Assembly (NCBI GenBank): GCA_900754795.1
Contig: CAAEEA010000082.1
Location: 1-16,059 of the forward strand
Direction: 5' to 3'
Length of the DNA: 16,059 nt
Origin: Clostridia bacterium
GTDB lineage: Bacteria > Bacillota > Clostridia > Peptostreptococcales > Anaerovoracaceae
Numbering within the stretch: position 1 is the stretch's first letter; the number at the start of each line of letters is the position of its first letter. Below the pieces are notes generated by a model that ran no database searches, was not told the DNA's origin, and saw nothing but the letters and a program-made list of their open reading frames with translations. This document shows positions 6,656-13,792 of the stretch, one piece after another. Both the position numbers and the translations under genes were made by a program.

Positions 6656-8707
6656 TTATTTTTCTTCAGCTTCTTCTGCCGCTTCTGCGGGTTCTTCAGC
6701 AGCTTCAGGTTCCGCATCCGCTGTCTCTGCTTCTTCAGCAGTGATATCCGCGATTTCTTCTTCATCAGGTTCACCGGCAGCATCTTCATCTGCCTTGTCC
6801 ACCTGTTTGAGGCTGAGGCTTATGCGCTTTCTTTCCGTGTCTATGTCGAGAATTTTTGCTTCAACTTCCTGTCCTATCTCAAGTTCATCAGCGATATTGC
6901 TGACTCTCTTGTTTGCAACTTCTGAAATATGTACCAGTCCGTCAAGGCCGGGTTCCAGTTCAACAAAAGCGCCGTATTCTTTGATCTGAACAACTTTGCC
7001 TTTAACAACCTGTCCCGTCTCGTAATTCTCATTGATTACAGACCAAGGTTCCGGAGTAGTCTGTTTAAGGCCGAGAGAAATCTTGCCTTTTTCTCTGTTC
7101 ATGGAAAGGATCATTACCTTGACTCTGTCTCCGATTTTGAGAACTTCTTTAGGGTGTTTAAGTTTGCCCCATGATATCTCTGAAATATGGAGAAGTCCGT
7201 CAATACCTCCCAGATCAACAAAAGCGCCGTAGTCGGTAAATCTCATTACGGTACCTTCAACTATGTCGTCCACATGGAGGCTGTCCCATACGGCGTCGAT
7301 TTTTTTCTGCTTTTCTTCCGCCAGAACAGCTTTGTGTGAGAATACGGCTCTGTTTCTTCTCAGGTCAACTCTTGTGACTTTGACTTCCATTTCCTGACCT
7401 ATGAACTCGTCCGCTTTCTCCACATATTTATCAGAAAGCTGAGACATAGGAATAAAACCGGTAACTTCTTTGTAAGCTGCAATAACGCCGCCGTTTACGG
7501 CTCTGACAACTTTAACGTTAATATGCTGCCCGCTCTCACAGGCTTCATTGATTTCATTCCAATGCTCGTTGGCTTCTAACTTCTTCTTGGAGAGTAGGAT
7601 CACACCATCACCGTCATCAGTCTTAATGACTTTAGCCTGGATGTCATCACCTTCCTTAAACAGGTCTGTCAGCGTCTGGTCTCCTTCCAATGTTACTTCT
7701 TCTTTCGGAATAACTCCGTCTTTTTTGCATCCCATGTTAACGATGATCTCTTTGTCAGTAACCTGGTGTACCTTTCCGTTAACAATTTCGCCTACATGCG
7801 GCAGCCTTAAGGATCTTTCGATATCATCCATTAAGTCCGGCATATTCATTTCGTTTTTTTCCATGATGTGGTCACTCATCGTAGCAATAACCTCCTTAAT
7901 TACGCATTCAGGCGTCGAAGCACCTGCTGCAACACCTATTTTATTACATTTTGACAAGCCTTGCAATGGTAAATCTTCGATTTTTTCAACAAAAAAAGTA
8001 TTATTACACATTTTTTTTGAAATTTCAAATAATTTCTGCGTATTGGAACTGTTCCTGCCTCCAATGATAACCATGGCGTCGCACTCGGACGCAAGCATCA
8101 TACAGTTTTTCTGCCGCTTGGCTGTCGCGCTGCAAATCGTATTGTTTACTCTGTATCTTTTCCCCTTAGAATCAAGCTCTTTGAGGACAGATTCCAGGAG
8201 TTCTTTTTTTATCGTCGTCTGACAGACAATGAAAAAATCGTTCCCGTCAAGTCTGCCCGCCTTTTCGGCAGAGTCCACGACAGACGCTTTCCCGGCGCAC
8301 CATCCCTTGATCCCTTTTACCTCGGGATGATCTTCATTGCCGACGATTACTATATTGTATCCTTCCGATGAAGCCTCGTAAACAAGGCGGTGTATCTTTC
8401 CGACAAAGGGACATGTGGCGTCTACAACATTGAGATCACGGCGCTTTGCCTCCTGCCAGAAATCCATTCCCTCGCCGTGAGATCTGACAATTATAATATC
8501 GTCGGCGCAGGCCTCGTCAAGGCTGTCGATTATGGTAACGCCTTTTTCTGCCAGCTTATCAGTCACGAGGCTGTTATGTATAAGCTGCCCCATGGTGAGA
8601 ATCTTCCTGCCCTCTATATTTTCTTTTATCTGCTCTTCCGTCTTTTTTATGGCTCTGCGGACTCCAAAACAGAATCCCGAATTGGCAGCCCTGATTATCT
8701 CAGTCAT
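6656..8707 (-). CDS. ispH-rpsA: IspH (HMBPP reductase) fused to ribosomal protein S1
   Basis: A 683-aa bifunctional protein. Residues 1-280 are IspH/LytB, the last enzyme of the MEP isoprenoid pathway, which reduces HMBPP to IPP and DMAPP with a [4Fe-4S] cluster. Cluster cysteines are Cys13 (GFCFGVRRA), Cys99 (DATCPFVGKIH) and Cys192 (NTICSATAKRQ). RSHGEG (75-80) and His127/Glu129 in GNEDHPEVKG are active-site positions. Residues about 305-635 hold four S1 RNA-binding repeats; the third and fourth carry the YGAFV and GL(L/V)HISE signatures. The last ~45 residues are an acidic Glu/Ala tail. The fusion is established in Clostridia, where S1 helps mRNA binding at the ribosome. The start overlaps the rarA stop by 8 nt with only a weak purine-rich site, so translation is probably coupled. 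A strong terminator follows the stop. Confidence 0.95.
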   Translation of the reverse strand: MTEIIRAANSGFCFGVRRAIKKTEEQIKENIEGRKILTMGQLIHNSLVTDKLAEKGVTIIDSLDEACADDIIIVRSHGEGMDFWQEAKRRDLNVVDATCPFVGKIHRLVYEASSEGYNIVIVGNEDHPEVKGIKGWCAGKASVVDSAEKAGRLDGNDFFIVCQTTIKKELLESVLKELDSKGKRYRVNNTICSATAKRQKNCMMLASECDAMVIIGGRNSSNTQKLFEISKKMCNNTFFVEKIEDLPLQGLSKCNKIGVAAGASTPECVIKEVIATMSDHIMEKNEMNMPDLMDDIERSLRLPHVGEIVNGKVHQVTDKEIIVNMGCKKDGVIPKEEVTLEGDQTLTDLFKEGDDIQAKVIKTDDGDGVILLSKKKLEANEHWNEINEACESGQHINVKVVRAVNGGVIAAYKEVTGFIPMSQLSDKYVEKADEFIGQEMEVKVTRVDLRRNRAVFSHKAVLAEEKQKKIDAVWDSLHVDDIVEGTVMRFTDYGAFVDLGGIDGLLHISEISWGKLKHPKEVLKIGDRVKVMILSMNREKGKISLGLKQTTPEPWSVINENYETGQVVKGKVVQIKEYGAFVELEPGLDGLVHISEVANKRVSNIADELEIGQEVEAKILDIDTERKRISLSLKQVDKADEDAAGEPDEEEIADITAEEAETADAEPEAAEEPAEAAEEAEEK

Positions 8708-9977
8708 TTTTCTTTCTCAAACTTTCAAGGTATTTTTTAAAGGAAGCTTCTGACCCGTTTTCAGTGGGAAAATAATACTTCGTTCCCCGGCGGTAAAGAT
8801 TATCCGGCAGATACTGCTGTTTCACATATCCGCCAAAGTCGTGGGGATATTTATACGAAAGTCCGAGTCCCATATCCGCCGCTCCCTTATAATGGTTGTC
8901 CTTTAAGTGATCCGGGACATCGCCTGTTTCTACGCTCTTAAGGTCGAATGAAGCCTTTTCAAAAGCTTTTAACGCTGAATTTGACTTAGGCGAAGACGCC
9001 ATGAGAATCACTGCCTGCGTAAGATTCAGCGCGGCTTCCGGCAAACCTGTAATCATGGCCGCCTGTACGCATGATGTAACCACCGATATGGCGGACGGAT
9101 ACGCCATTCCCACGTCTTCGCTGGCAATAACAAGAAGTCTTCTTCCTATGGTGTTCACATCCGCGCCGCCGTCGATCAGTCTGGCGAGATAATGGACCGC
9201 CGCGTCAGGATCGCTTCCTCTGACAGACTTTTGCAGGGCGCTCAAAAGATTGTACAGATCATCGCCTCTGTCAAAAAAACCTGCTTTCTTCTGCATTGCT
9301 TCTGCCACCGTCTCTTTGGAGACAACGGACCCTTCGTCTGCGTTCTCAGCGATGAATCCGAGAGTATCAAGCGCAACCCTCGCGTCTCCGGATGAAAGGA
9401 AAGCCACGGTCTTTATCGCCTCTTCGCTCCATTTGATACTGATTGCCCCTATTCCTCTCTGCCTGTCTTCTATCGCGTTTCTTACGATTTCTTCCAGTAC
9501 CGCCGGTTTAAGTCTTTCAAACCGGTATATATTCCTTACCCGGCTCAATACGGCGTTATTCACAGCAAAATACGGGTTTTCTGTGGTGCTCCCTATAAAC
9601 TTTATCAGTCCGTCCTCAAGGGCTTTGAGCAGGGAATCCTGCTGAGATTTATTCCACCTGTGAAATTCATCAATATAAAAATAAGTCGTTTTCTTTTCAA
9701 AGCCGTAAAACCTTGTTTTTGCTTCTTCCAGAAGTTTTTTAAATTCTCCGATCCCGGTAGTCGAGGCGTTTATCTCTTTAAATTCACCGTCCATTTCTCC
9801 GGCAATAATCCGCGCCAGAGTTGTCTTGCCCGTTCCCGGAGGACCCCAGAATACAGCTGATTCAAAAGTCCTGTTTCTGACGGAATTATAAAACAGAGAA
9901 CCTTTATACAGAAAATGTTCCTGCCCTTTAAACTCGTCTAAACTCCGCGGTCTCATCCTTGTAGAAAGTGGGATCAT
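8700..9977 (-). CDS. rarA: Replication-associated recombination protein RarA (MgsA) AAA+ ATPase
   Basis: A 425-aa AAA+ ATPase of the RarA/MgsA/WRNIP1 family, related to clamp-loader and RuvB-type proteins, acting in the cytosol at stalled replication forks. Walker A is GPPGTGKT (45-52). Walker B/DExH is DEFHRWN (103-109), where the usual HRFN is HRWN. Sensor 1 is GSTTENP (129-135), followed by an SRVRNIY stretch at 145-151 carrying the likely arginine finger. The C-terminal half, about 190-425, contains the RarA-type oligomerisation domain with ALNLTQAVILMASSPKSN. Length is typical. AAGGAGG sits four bases before the ATG and overlaps the end of the SPOR gene, 10 nt upstream. Its own stop overlaps the start of ispH-rpsA, so the three genes form one transcript. 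Confidence 0.94.
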   Translation of the reverse strand: MIPLSTRMRPRSLDEFKGQEHFLYKGSLFYNSVRNRTFESAVFWGPPGTGKTTLARIIAGEMDGEFKEINASTTGIGEFKKLLEEAKTRFYGFEKKTTYFYIDEFHRWNKSQQDSLLKALEDGLIKFIGSTTENPYFAVNNAVLSRVRNIYRFERLKPAVLEEIVRNAIEDRQRGIGAISIKWSEEAIKTVAFLSSGDARVALDTLGFIAENADEGSVVSKETVAEAMQKKAGFFDRGDDLYNLLSALQKSVRGSDPDAAVHYLARLIDGGADVNTIGRRLLVIASEDVGMAYPSAISVVTSCVQAAMITGLPEAALNLTQAVILMASSPKSNSALKAFEKASFDLKSVETGDVPDHLKDNHYKGAADMGLGLSYKYPHDFGGYVKQQYLPDNLYRRGTKYYFPTENGSEASFKKYLESLRKKND

Positions 9978-9987
9978 GTCTCCTCCT

Positions 9988-10419
9988 TCAGAACGAAGCT
10001 ATAAACACGTCCTCCACATCTTTGTCTCTGATGCTTTCGAGCTTGTCTACGGCCTCGTCTTTTGTCTCAAGTACAGGGCTTATGACTTTGAACTTTCCGT
10101 CAGCTTCCGTGACTTCTGCCTCAATCCCCTTTGACTCAAGCTCAGAAACAAGATCCTCTGCAGATTCCCTTGAAGAAAATACACCGAACTGTAGAGCATA
10201 ACCGTCTTTGCTCTCATCAATCTCATCACCGCCTGTTATGGTGATAGGGCTTTCGTCAGCGTCATATCCCAGCAGCGGTCCGATCACATATCTTGCCGTA
10301 AGATAACCGAGCAGCACCGCTATTATCATTATAACAAGAACCGTGACAAATTTCATCCCGGTTTTTTCTCCTCCCCGTCTTCTTTTTCTCACGCGCCTTC
10401 TGTTTATTTTACCTGACAT
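9988..10419 (-). CDS. Small SPOR-domain membrane protein
   Basis: A 143-aa protein with a very basic N-terminus (residues 1-22 rich in Arg/Lys), one transmembrane helix at about 23-46, an acidic linker, and a C-terminal SPOR-like domain at about 73-143 beginning YALQFGVFSSRESAEDL. The layout suggests a single-pass inner-membrane protein with the SPOR domain outside. SPOR domains bind denuded peptidoglycan glycan strands at septa, so a cell-division or wall role is likely but not proven. It is first in a transcript with rarA and ispH-rpsA. GGGAGG lies seven bases before the ATG, giving a good start. That ribosome site is in the arm of a perfect inverted repeat, so its translation may be structure-controlled. 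Confidence 0.8.
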   Translation of the reverse strand: MSGKINRRRVRKRRRGGEKTGMKFVTVLVIMIIAVLLGYLTARYVIGPLLGYDADESPITITGGDEIDESKDGYALQFGVFSSRESAEDLVSELESKGIEAEVTEADGKFKVISPVLETKDEAVDKLESIRDKDVEDVFIASF

Positions 10420-10426
10420 TTTTAAA

Positions 10427-10461
10427 CCTCCCGCTTTTAATACATTTTATTTCGCGGGAGG
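10427..10461 (-). promoter_or_regulatory. Inverted repeat masking the SPOR gene ribosome site; possible terminator
   Basis: CCTCCCGC (10427-10434) and GCGGGAGG (10454-10461) are perfect 8-bp complements around a 19-nt AT-rich loop. On the minus strand the 3' arm contains the GGGAGG ribosome site of the SPOR gene and the 5' arm is a matching anti-SD. The hairpin starts 15 nt after the stop of the last Tad-locus gene and is followed only by TTTAAAAATG, so as a terminator its T run is poor. It may act as a terminator, a translation switch, or both. Confidence 0.6.
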
Positions 10462-10476
10462 CGTTTTATGCCGGAA

Positions 10477-11028
10477 TCAGCTTATATCCCAGTATCTCAC
10501 TTCTCTTTTAAGGCTTGTGATAAAAGTTTTCAGTCCGGAAATACTGAGATTTCGCGTATCTGCCATCTGACTGAGCATTTCGAGATAAAGCCGGCCGTTG
10601 TCAGAAGTGTTGGCCGACATCTGTCTCATAAGATCCGCGAACTTGATCCGTCCGCTGATCTGTTCATTGTCGGGTATATATGTAAACCTCACTCTTTCAA
10701 AATTTTCACTTATATAAGCCGTTTCTGCGTTAATAATAAATTCTTCCGGAAATATAAAACATCGGCAGCATTCTTCTATTGCATTCAGTGTCGCTTCGGC
10801 AACCGTCAGCGCTTTTTCCGCCGAAAGGTCTTTAAGTTTCGATACCCTTATATATCCGGACACTGAATAATAGCCTGTTATATCACTTCCTCTCCTCAGT
10901 ATGTTCAAAGGCAGTATTCCTCTGCACCCTCCTTCTGTCAGGAGATCAGCCCTTGCTCTGTACTTAAGCTGAGCTTCTCTCATCCTCACGGTTACTTTAT
11001 CATACAACAGCAGCACCTCCGCATACAT
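10477..11028 (-). CDS. DUF6382-like protein at the end of the Tad locus
   Basis: Up to 183 aa, with no transmembrane segment and no signal peptide. The body (about residues 45-155), with DITGYYSVSGYIRV, IEECCRCFIFPEEFIIN and VRFTYIPDNEQ, resembles the DUF6382 domain found at the N-terminus of FHA-domain proteins linked to Firmicute Tad loci. This is recalled from family pattern, not searched. No FHA domain follows here. The ATG at 11028 has no good ribosome site. A TTG at 11007 sits eight bases after GGAGG and would give 176 aa with only an 8-nt overlap, so the start is uncertain. Whichever start is right, it overlaps the upstream pseudopilin gene and belongs to that transcript. Molecular function is unknown; a cytoplasmic accessory role in pilus assembly is inferred from position. 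Confidence 0.65.
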   Translation of the reverse strand: MYAEVLLLYDKVTVRMREAQLKYRARADLLTEGGCRGILPLNILRRGSDITGYYSVSGYIRVSKLKDLSAEKALTVAEATLNAIEECCRCFIFPEEFIINAETAYISENFERVRFTYIPDNEQISGRIKFADLMRQMSANTSDNGRLYLEMLSQMADTRNLSISGLKTFITSLKREVRYWDIS

Positions 11029-11647
11029 TACATGGCGTATAGCCTTTTCGCTTCGCGTCTTCTTTCTGGATGCTCATAACACGTCCGTCATCTTCATCTC
11101 TGTTCCTGACATATACGCATCCGGGGCTGTGATACCTTATACCGTATCGCGGAAAGATAAACACTTCGCAGGCAGCGCCCGGTTTCATAAACTCTTCCCT
11201 GCTCAGACCTTTGCCATCATTCCTCGCTCCGGTAAATCCTCTTGTGAGGAGTTGTTCTTCAAACCGGATTTTTCCGTTGATTCCGATGATGTTGGTTACT
11301 CTGAAAGTCCCTGATGTTTTAAGTTCTATCAGATCGCTGACTCCGCCTCTTGTAAAAAGATACCGGAACTTTACTGTCCTGAAATCAGCCGGTACATTCT
11401 CGGAAACTTCTTTTTCAAGCTCGCTGCAAAGGGAAGCAGTATATTTATTTTTATAAGCTTTCATATCTGTTTCCAGAACTTTTTCGGCTGTTATAAAGCA
11501 GATATTTTCCCAGCATCCTATAATCCTGATAATCAGTATCAGAGCGCACACACATATGATCAGAGCAGGCATAAACAACGCGGCCTCAGTTACATAGCTT
11601 CCTCTCTTTTCACTTATCTTCTTTCTGATAATCTTCGTCAAATTCAT
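11000..11647 (-). CDS. TadE-like pseudopilin with a C-terminal HxxxC/CxxC module
   Basis: A 215-aa membrane-anchored protein. The N-terminus has a basic leader and the prepilin-type junction KRG/SYVTE, with Gly16 at -1 and Glu21 at +5, followed by a hydrophobic helix (22-43). This is the TadE/TadF-type pseudopilin layout. The middle is an extracellular beta-rich region. The last ~55 residues are unusual: RYGIRYHSPGC with His173 and Cys177, then KRKGYTPCNVCGG with Cys206 and Cys209, a pattern like small Ada-type or nuclease-tail zinc modules. I know of no such tail as a standard part of TadE. The start at 11647 overlaps the DUF5702-like gene by 38 nt and has no strong ribosome site, so coupling is likely. 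Role in pilus assembly is inferred from context. Confidence 0.8.
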   Translation of the reverse strand: MNLTKIIRKKISEKRGSYVTEAALFMPALIICVCALILIIRIIGCWENICFITAEKVLETDMKAYKNKYTASLCSELEKEVSENVPADFRTVKFRYLFTRGGVSDLIELKTSGTFRVTNIIGINGKIRFEEQLLTRGFTGARNDGKGLSREEFMKPGAACEVFIFPRYGIRYHSPGCVYVRNRDEDDGRVMSIQKEDAKRKGYTPCNVCGGAAVV

Positions 11648-12929
11648 ATTGTCTGTTGTTTATTTCCATGACATAGGAAATACCTGAATTATACTCTTCT
11701 AAAAGGAAATCATCCCTGTACAGATATTTCATGTTTATCTGTATAAGATCCATTATCCTCAGAATCTTTGTTTCTTCCGGCATACCGCAGAGTAAAACCG
11801 TCAGATATCCTTCGTAATCGGTTCCCTCAATCACTTGCGGCGATACATAGCCGCTTTGTCCTCCGTCTTTACCGGTATTTTCAATCTTCTCCATAGCCGA
11901 TTCGGCGGTTGATCCGAACACGTTTTCCGCGGACAGAGCCCAATTTGAATCGCTTTTTATGAACGGGACCGTCTTGTTGTCATATAAGATTTTCATATCG
12001 TTCTCAGCCTCGGCATATGCCCAGATCTCCAGAATGACGGCTTGTGTTGCCGCGGCGGCAGGACCGGGAGTTATGGCTGACGCCAGTGCAAGAGCCGCCT
12101 CTCTTTTTGGCGCGCAGCTGTAAAGATAGAATAGATTCATCGCGTTCCTCAGCCCGCGTATATCTTTTCTGACTTCGTTCGCGGCCTGTCTGTCGTCAGG
12201 TTTTCCGCTTATAATATATTCAATCTCACTGGTGAAATATGTCTCCGGCAGATCCCCGCTGTTCAGCGTGTTTTTAAAAAAAGTTCCTATATAGCTGTTT
12301 ATCACGGCGTCAGACCCGAGGTCATCTATGCCAAGTCCGGCAGACAGTTTTCGTATCAGCCCGGCTACATTGTTTTTTTCGGTCTTTCCATATGAAGGAA
12401 GCCCCTGAAGGATCCACTGGGCCCTTATGCTTCTTTCTTCCTGTGGTTTTACTGATTTTTCCCCGCTTTCGCTTCTGTAACCGGCAGGCGTTATCCCTCT
12501 TAGCACGGCTCTTTTGATCTGACTTTTCATATTATCCGTCTCTGAGATGGATCTTCCTTCAAGATCACATGATATTCCGCCGTATTTTATATGATCTCTT
12601 CCGTCAAATGTATAGCCAGCGTACATATCGAGTTTTTTATTTATTTCAGCCTCTGTACCCGCGAATGCCATCAGCCCGTATCTTTCTTTAAGGTAAACGT
12701 CATACTCTGCCAGTATGCTCACCGCCCACAGCTTACCGCAGGCGTATGAAACGCTGCTCACAGCCTCTCCGGCTGAAGCTCTGATTGCCGCGTATATAAG
12801 TATCAGCATTGAAGCAAACGCCATGACGGCAAATACCGCAAAAGAACCTTTTCTGCTTTTGATCCTGATTGCGATCTCAGATGATATGCCTGTCATACTT
12901 TCTGATGATCTCAATTTCATCATGCACAT
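11610..12929 (-). CDS. DUF5702-like Tad-locus protein
   Basis: Up to 439 aa, with one N-terminal membrane helix at about 31-50 after a basic segment (IRIKSRKGSF), then a long extracytoplasmic region. The KYGGISC section, the GLRNAMNLFYLYSCAPKREA stretch and the GYLTVLLCGMPEETKILRIMDLIQ stretch near the C-terminus look like the DUF5702 family, which sits in Tad loci of Firmicutes. The family call is from memory. The RKG/SFAVF junction resembles a prepilin cleavage site but has Phe rather than Glu at +5, so processing is doubtful. The start could be the ATG at 12929, 12923 or 12920; GGGA is well placed for 12923. It overlaps the upstream TadE-like gene by up to 53 nt. Probable role: minor surface or assembly component of the pilus. 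Confidence 0.7.
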   Translation of the reverse strand: MCMMKLRSSESMTGISSEIAIRIKSRKGSFAVFAVMAFASMLILIYAAIRASAGEAVSSVSYACGKLWAVSILAEYDVYLKERYGLMAFAGTEAEINKKLDMYAGYTFDGRDHIKYGGISCDLEGRSISETDNMKSQIKRAVLRGITPAGYRSESGEKSVKPQEERSIRAQWILQGLPSYGKTEKNNVAGLIRKLSAGLGIDDLGSDAVINSYIGTFFKNTLNSGDLPETYFTSEIEYIISGKPDDRQAANEVRKDIRGLRNAMNLFYLYSCAPKREAALALASAITPGPAAAATQAVILEIWAYAEAENDMKILYDNKTVPFIKSDSNWALSAENVFGSTAESAMEKIENTGKDGGQSGYVSPQVIEGTDYEGYLTVLLCGMPEETKILRIMDLIQINMKYLYRDDFLLEEYNSGISYVMEINNRQYEFDEDYQKEDK

Positions 12930-13143
12930 CCCATTCCGCAGCCTCTTTTATGTGACCGGCCGCCTGTTTCTCTACTCCCGCGTAAAACGTCATTATCAGA
13001 CCGGCCGCAGAGACCATTATCAGACATGAAACGGGCAATATCATTGACGCTTCAATGTACATGCTTCCTCTTTTACCCAGAACCGATGGGCGCGCCGGCT
13101 TTTTTTCAGAATTTGCTGCTGTTGAGACTGCCGAAGGTATCAT
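12877..13143 (-). CDS. Short TadE-like pseudopilin
   Basis: An 88-aa protein: a 26-residue basic leader, the junction KRG/SMYIE with Gly26 at -1 and Glu31 at +5, a hydrophobic helix (about 32-53), and a short charged tail of about 35 residues. This is the minimal layout of a TadE-type pseudopilin processed by a prepilin peptidase, anchoring or nucleating the Flp pilus. The ATG at 13143 has GGAG seven bases before it, which supports it even though it overlaps the flp-like gene by 38 nt. The downstream DUF5702-like gene in turn overlaps its 3' end. The tail is much shorter than in most TadE proteins. No frameshift is evident, so it looks intact. Confidence 0.78.
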   Translation of the reverse strand: MIPSAVSTAANSEKKPARPSVLGKRGSMYIEASMILPVSCLIMVSAAGLIMTFYAGVEKQAAGHIKEAAEWDVHDEIEIIRKYDRHII

Positions 13144-13276
13144 TTACAAACTCCGTGATCTCAGATTTAAAAATGAGGCCTATGGCCACGGCAATTGCCA
13201 CAAGTATGGCAACCTGTACCATTTCCATTCCTCTTTTGTCTGTAAACACTCCGTACAATAATCGTCGCTTTTTCAT
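13106..13276 (-). CDS. Flp-like type IVb pilin, 56 aa
   Basis: A small gene with a near-perfect ribosome site, AAAGGAGG five bases before the ATG at 13276. The protein starts MKKRRLLYGVFTDKRG, followed by a hydrophobic helix MEMVQVAILVAIAVAIGLIF and a short KSEITEFVNDTFGSLNSSKF end. Size, basic leader with Gly16, helix and the FKSEITEFV tail match Flp1-like pilins, the main subunit of Tad pili. The residue at +5 after Gly16 is Gln rather than the usual Glu, while a Glu lies at +2, so the cleavage site is atypical. It lies right after tadC (18-nt gap) and before the TadE-like gene, the standard place for the pilin. The strong ribosome site, unlike its neighbours, fits the need for many copies. 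Confidence 0.82.
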   Translation of the reverse strand: MKKRRLLYGVFTDKRGMEMVQVAILVAIAVAIGLIFKSEITEFVNDTFGSLNSSKF

Positions 13277-13294
13277 AGTTTCCTCCTTTTGAAT

Positions 13295-13792
13295 CTATAT
13301 GTACATCTGCAACATGGCAGGTGCTGCTGTTATAAGTACGAGCGCCGTAAGCAAAAGACCCAGCGGAAAAGTCATTTTGCTTTCTGACAGCCGTATCTTT
13401 TCCATGGCTGTCCGCTTCCGCTCAGCCCACAGAGCTTCGCTTTCCGACGCGAGCCTGTCCCACAGATCATTACCGCTGCGGCGGCTCTCTGCTATTATCC
13501 CGCTTACCCGGGACAGTTCCTTTACTCTTGAACTGTTTCCCATCTTCTGCAAGCCGTCCGCGGGACTTTCTCCCCGTTTTTCGCTTTCTTCAATGGCGTT
13601 CACATATCCTCTGGTAAAAGCGTTGGCTCTTTCGGGGCTCAGCTCTTTGTATCCCGCGGCGATTCTGGTAAGAGCGTCTTCCAGTATCACTCCGCTGCTC
13701 AGCAGCAGAAGAAGCTGATTCAGGAACATGGGCAGAGCCCGGAGGATCTCCTCCCGCCGAGCCTGTTCGGCTTTTTTGGCTTCAGATCTCAA
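13295..13792 (-). CDS. tadC: Short TadC-like inner-membrane platform protein
   Basis: A 165-aa protein of the GspF/TadC type. It begins with a charged segment, then LPMFLNQLLLLLSSGVILEDAL, the T2SSF domain start, then a helical cytoplasmic region (ESRRSGNDLWDRLASESEALWAERKRTAMEKI), and ends in a membrane helix FPLGLLLTALVLITAAPAMLQMY. It would pair with TadB to form the platform on which the TadA ATPase acts. It is much shorter than most TadC proteins, as the N-terminal membrane helices are missing. The start is a TTG at 13792 with AGGGTG a few bases upstream, overlapping the tadB stop by 11 nt. Nothing suggests a broken gene: the frame is open and the C-terminal helix present. Confidence 0.8.
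   Translation of the reverse strand: MRSEAKKAEQARREEILRALPMFLNQLLLLLSSGVILEDALTRIAAGYKELSPERANAFTRGYVNAIEESEKRGESPADGLQKMGNSSRVKELSRVSGIIAESRRSGNDLWDRLASESEALWAERKRTAMEKIRLSESKMTFPLGLLLTALVLITAAPAMLQMYI

Noticed and set aside
7548..8222. Long plus-strand open frame opposite ispH-rpsA
   Set aside because: It is the antisense of a clearly conserved gene, with no ribosome site or recognisable domain. The same holds for the other opposite-strand frames in this block.
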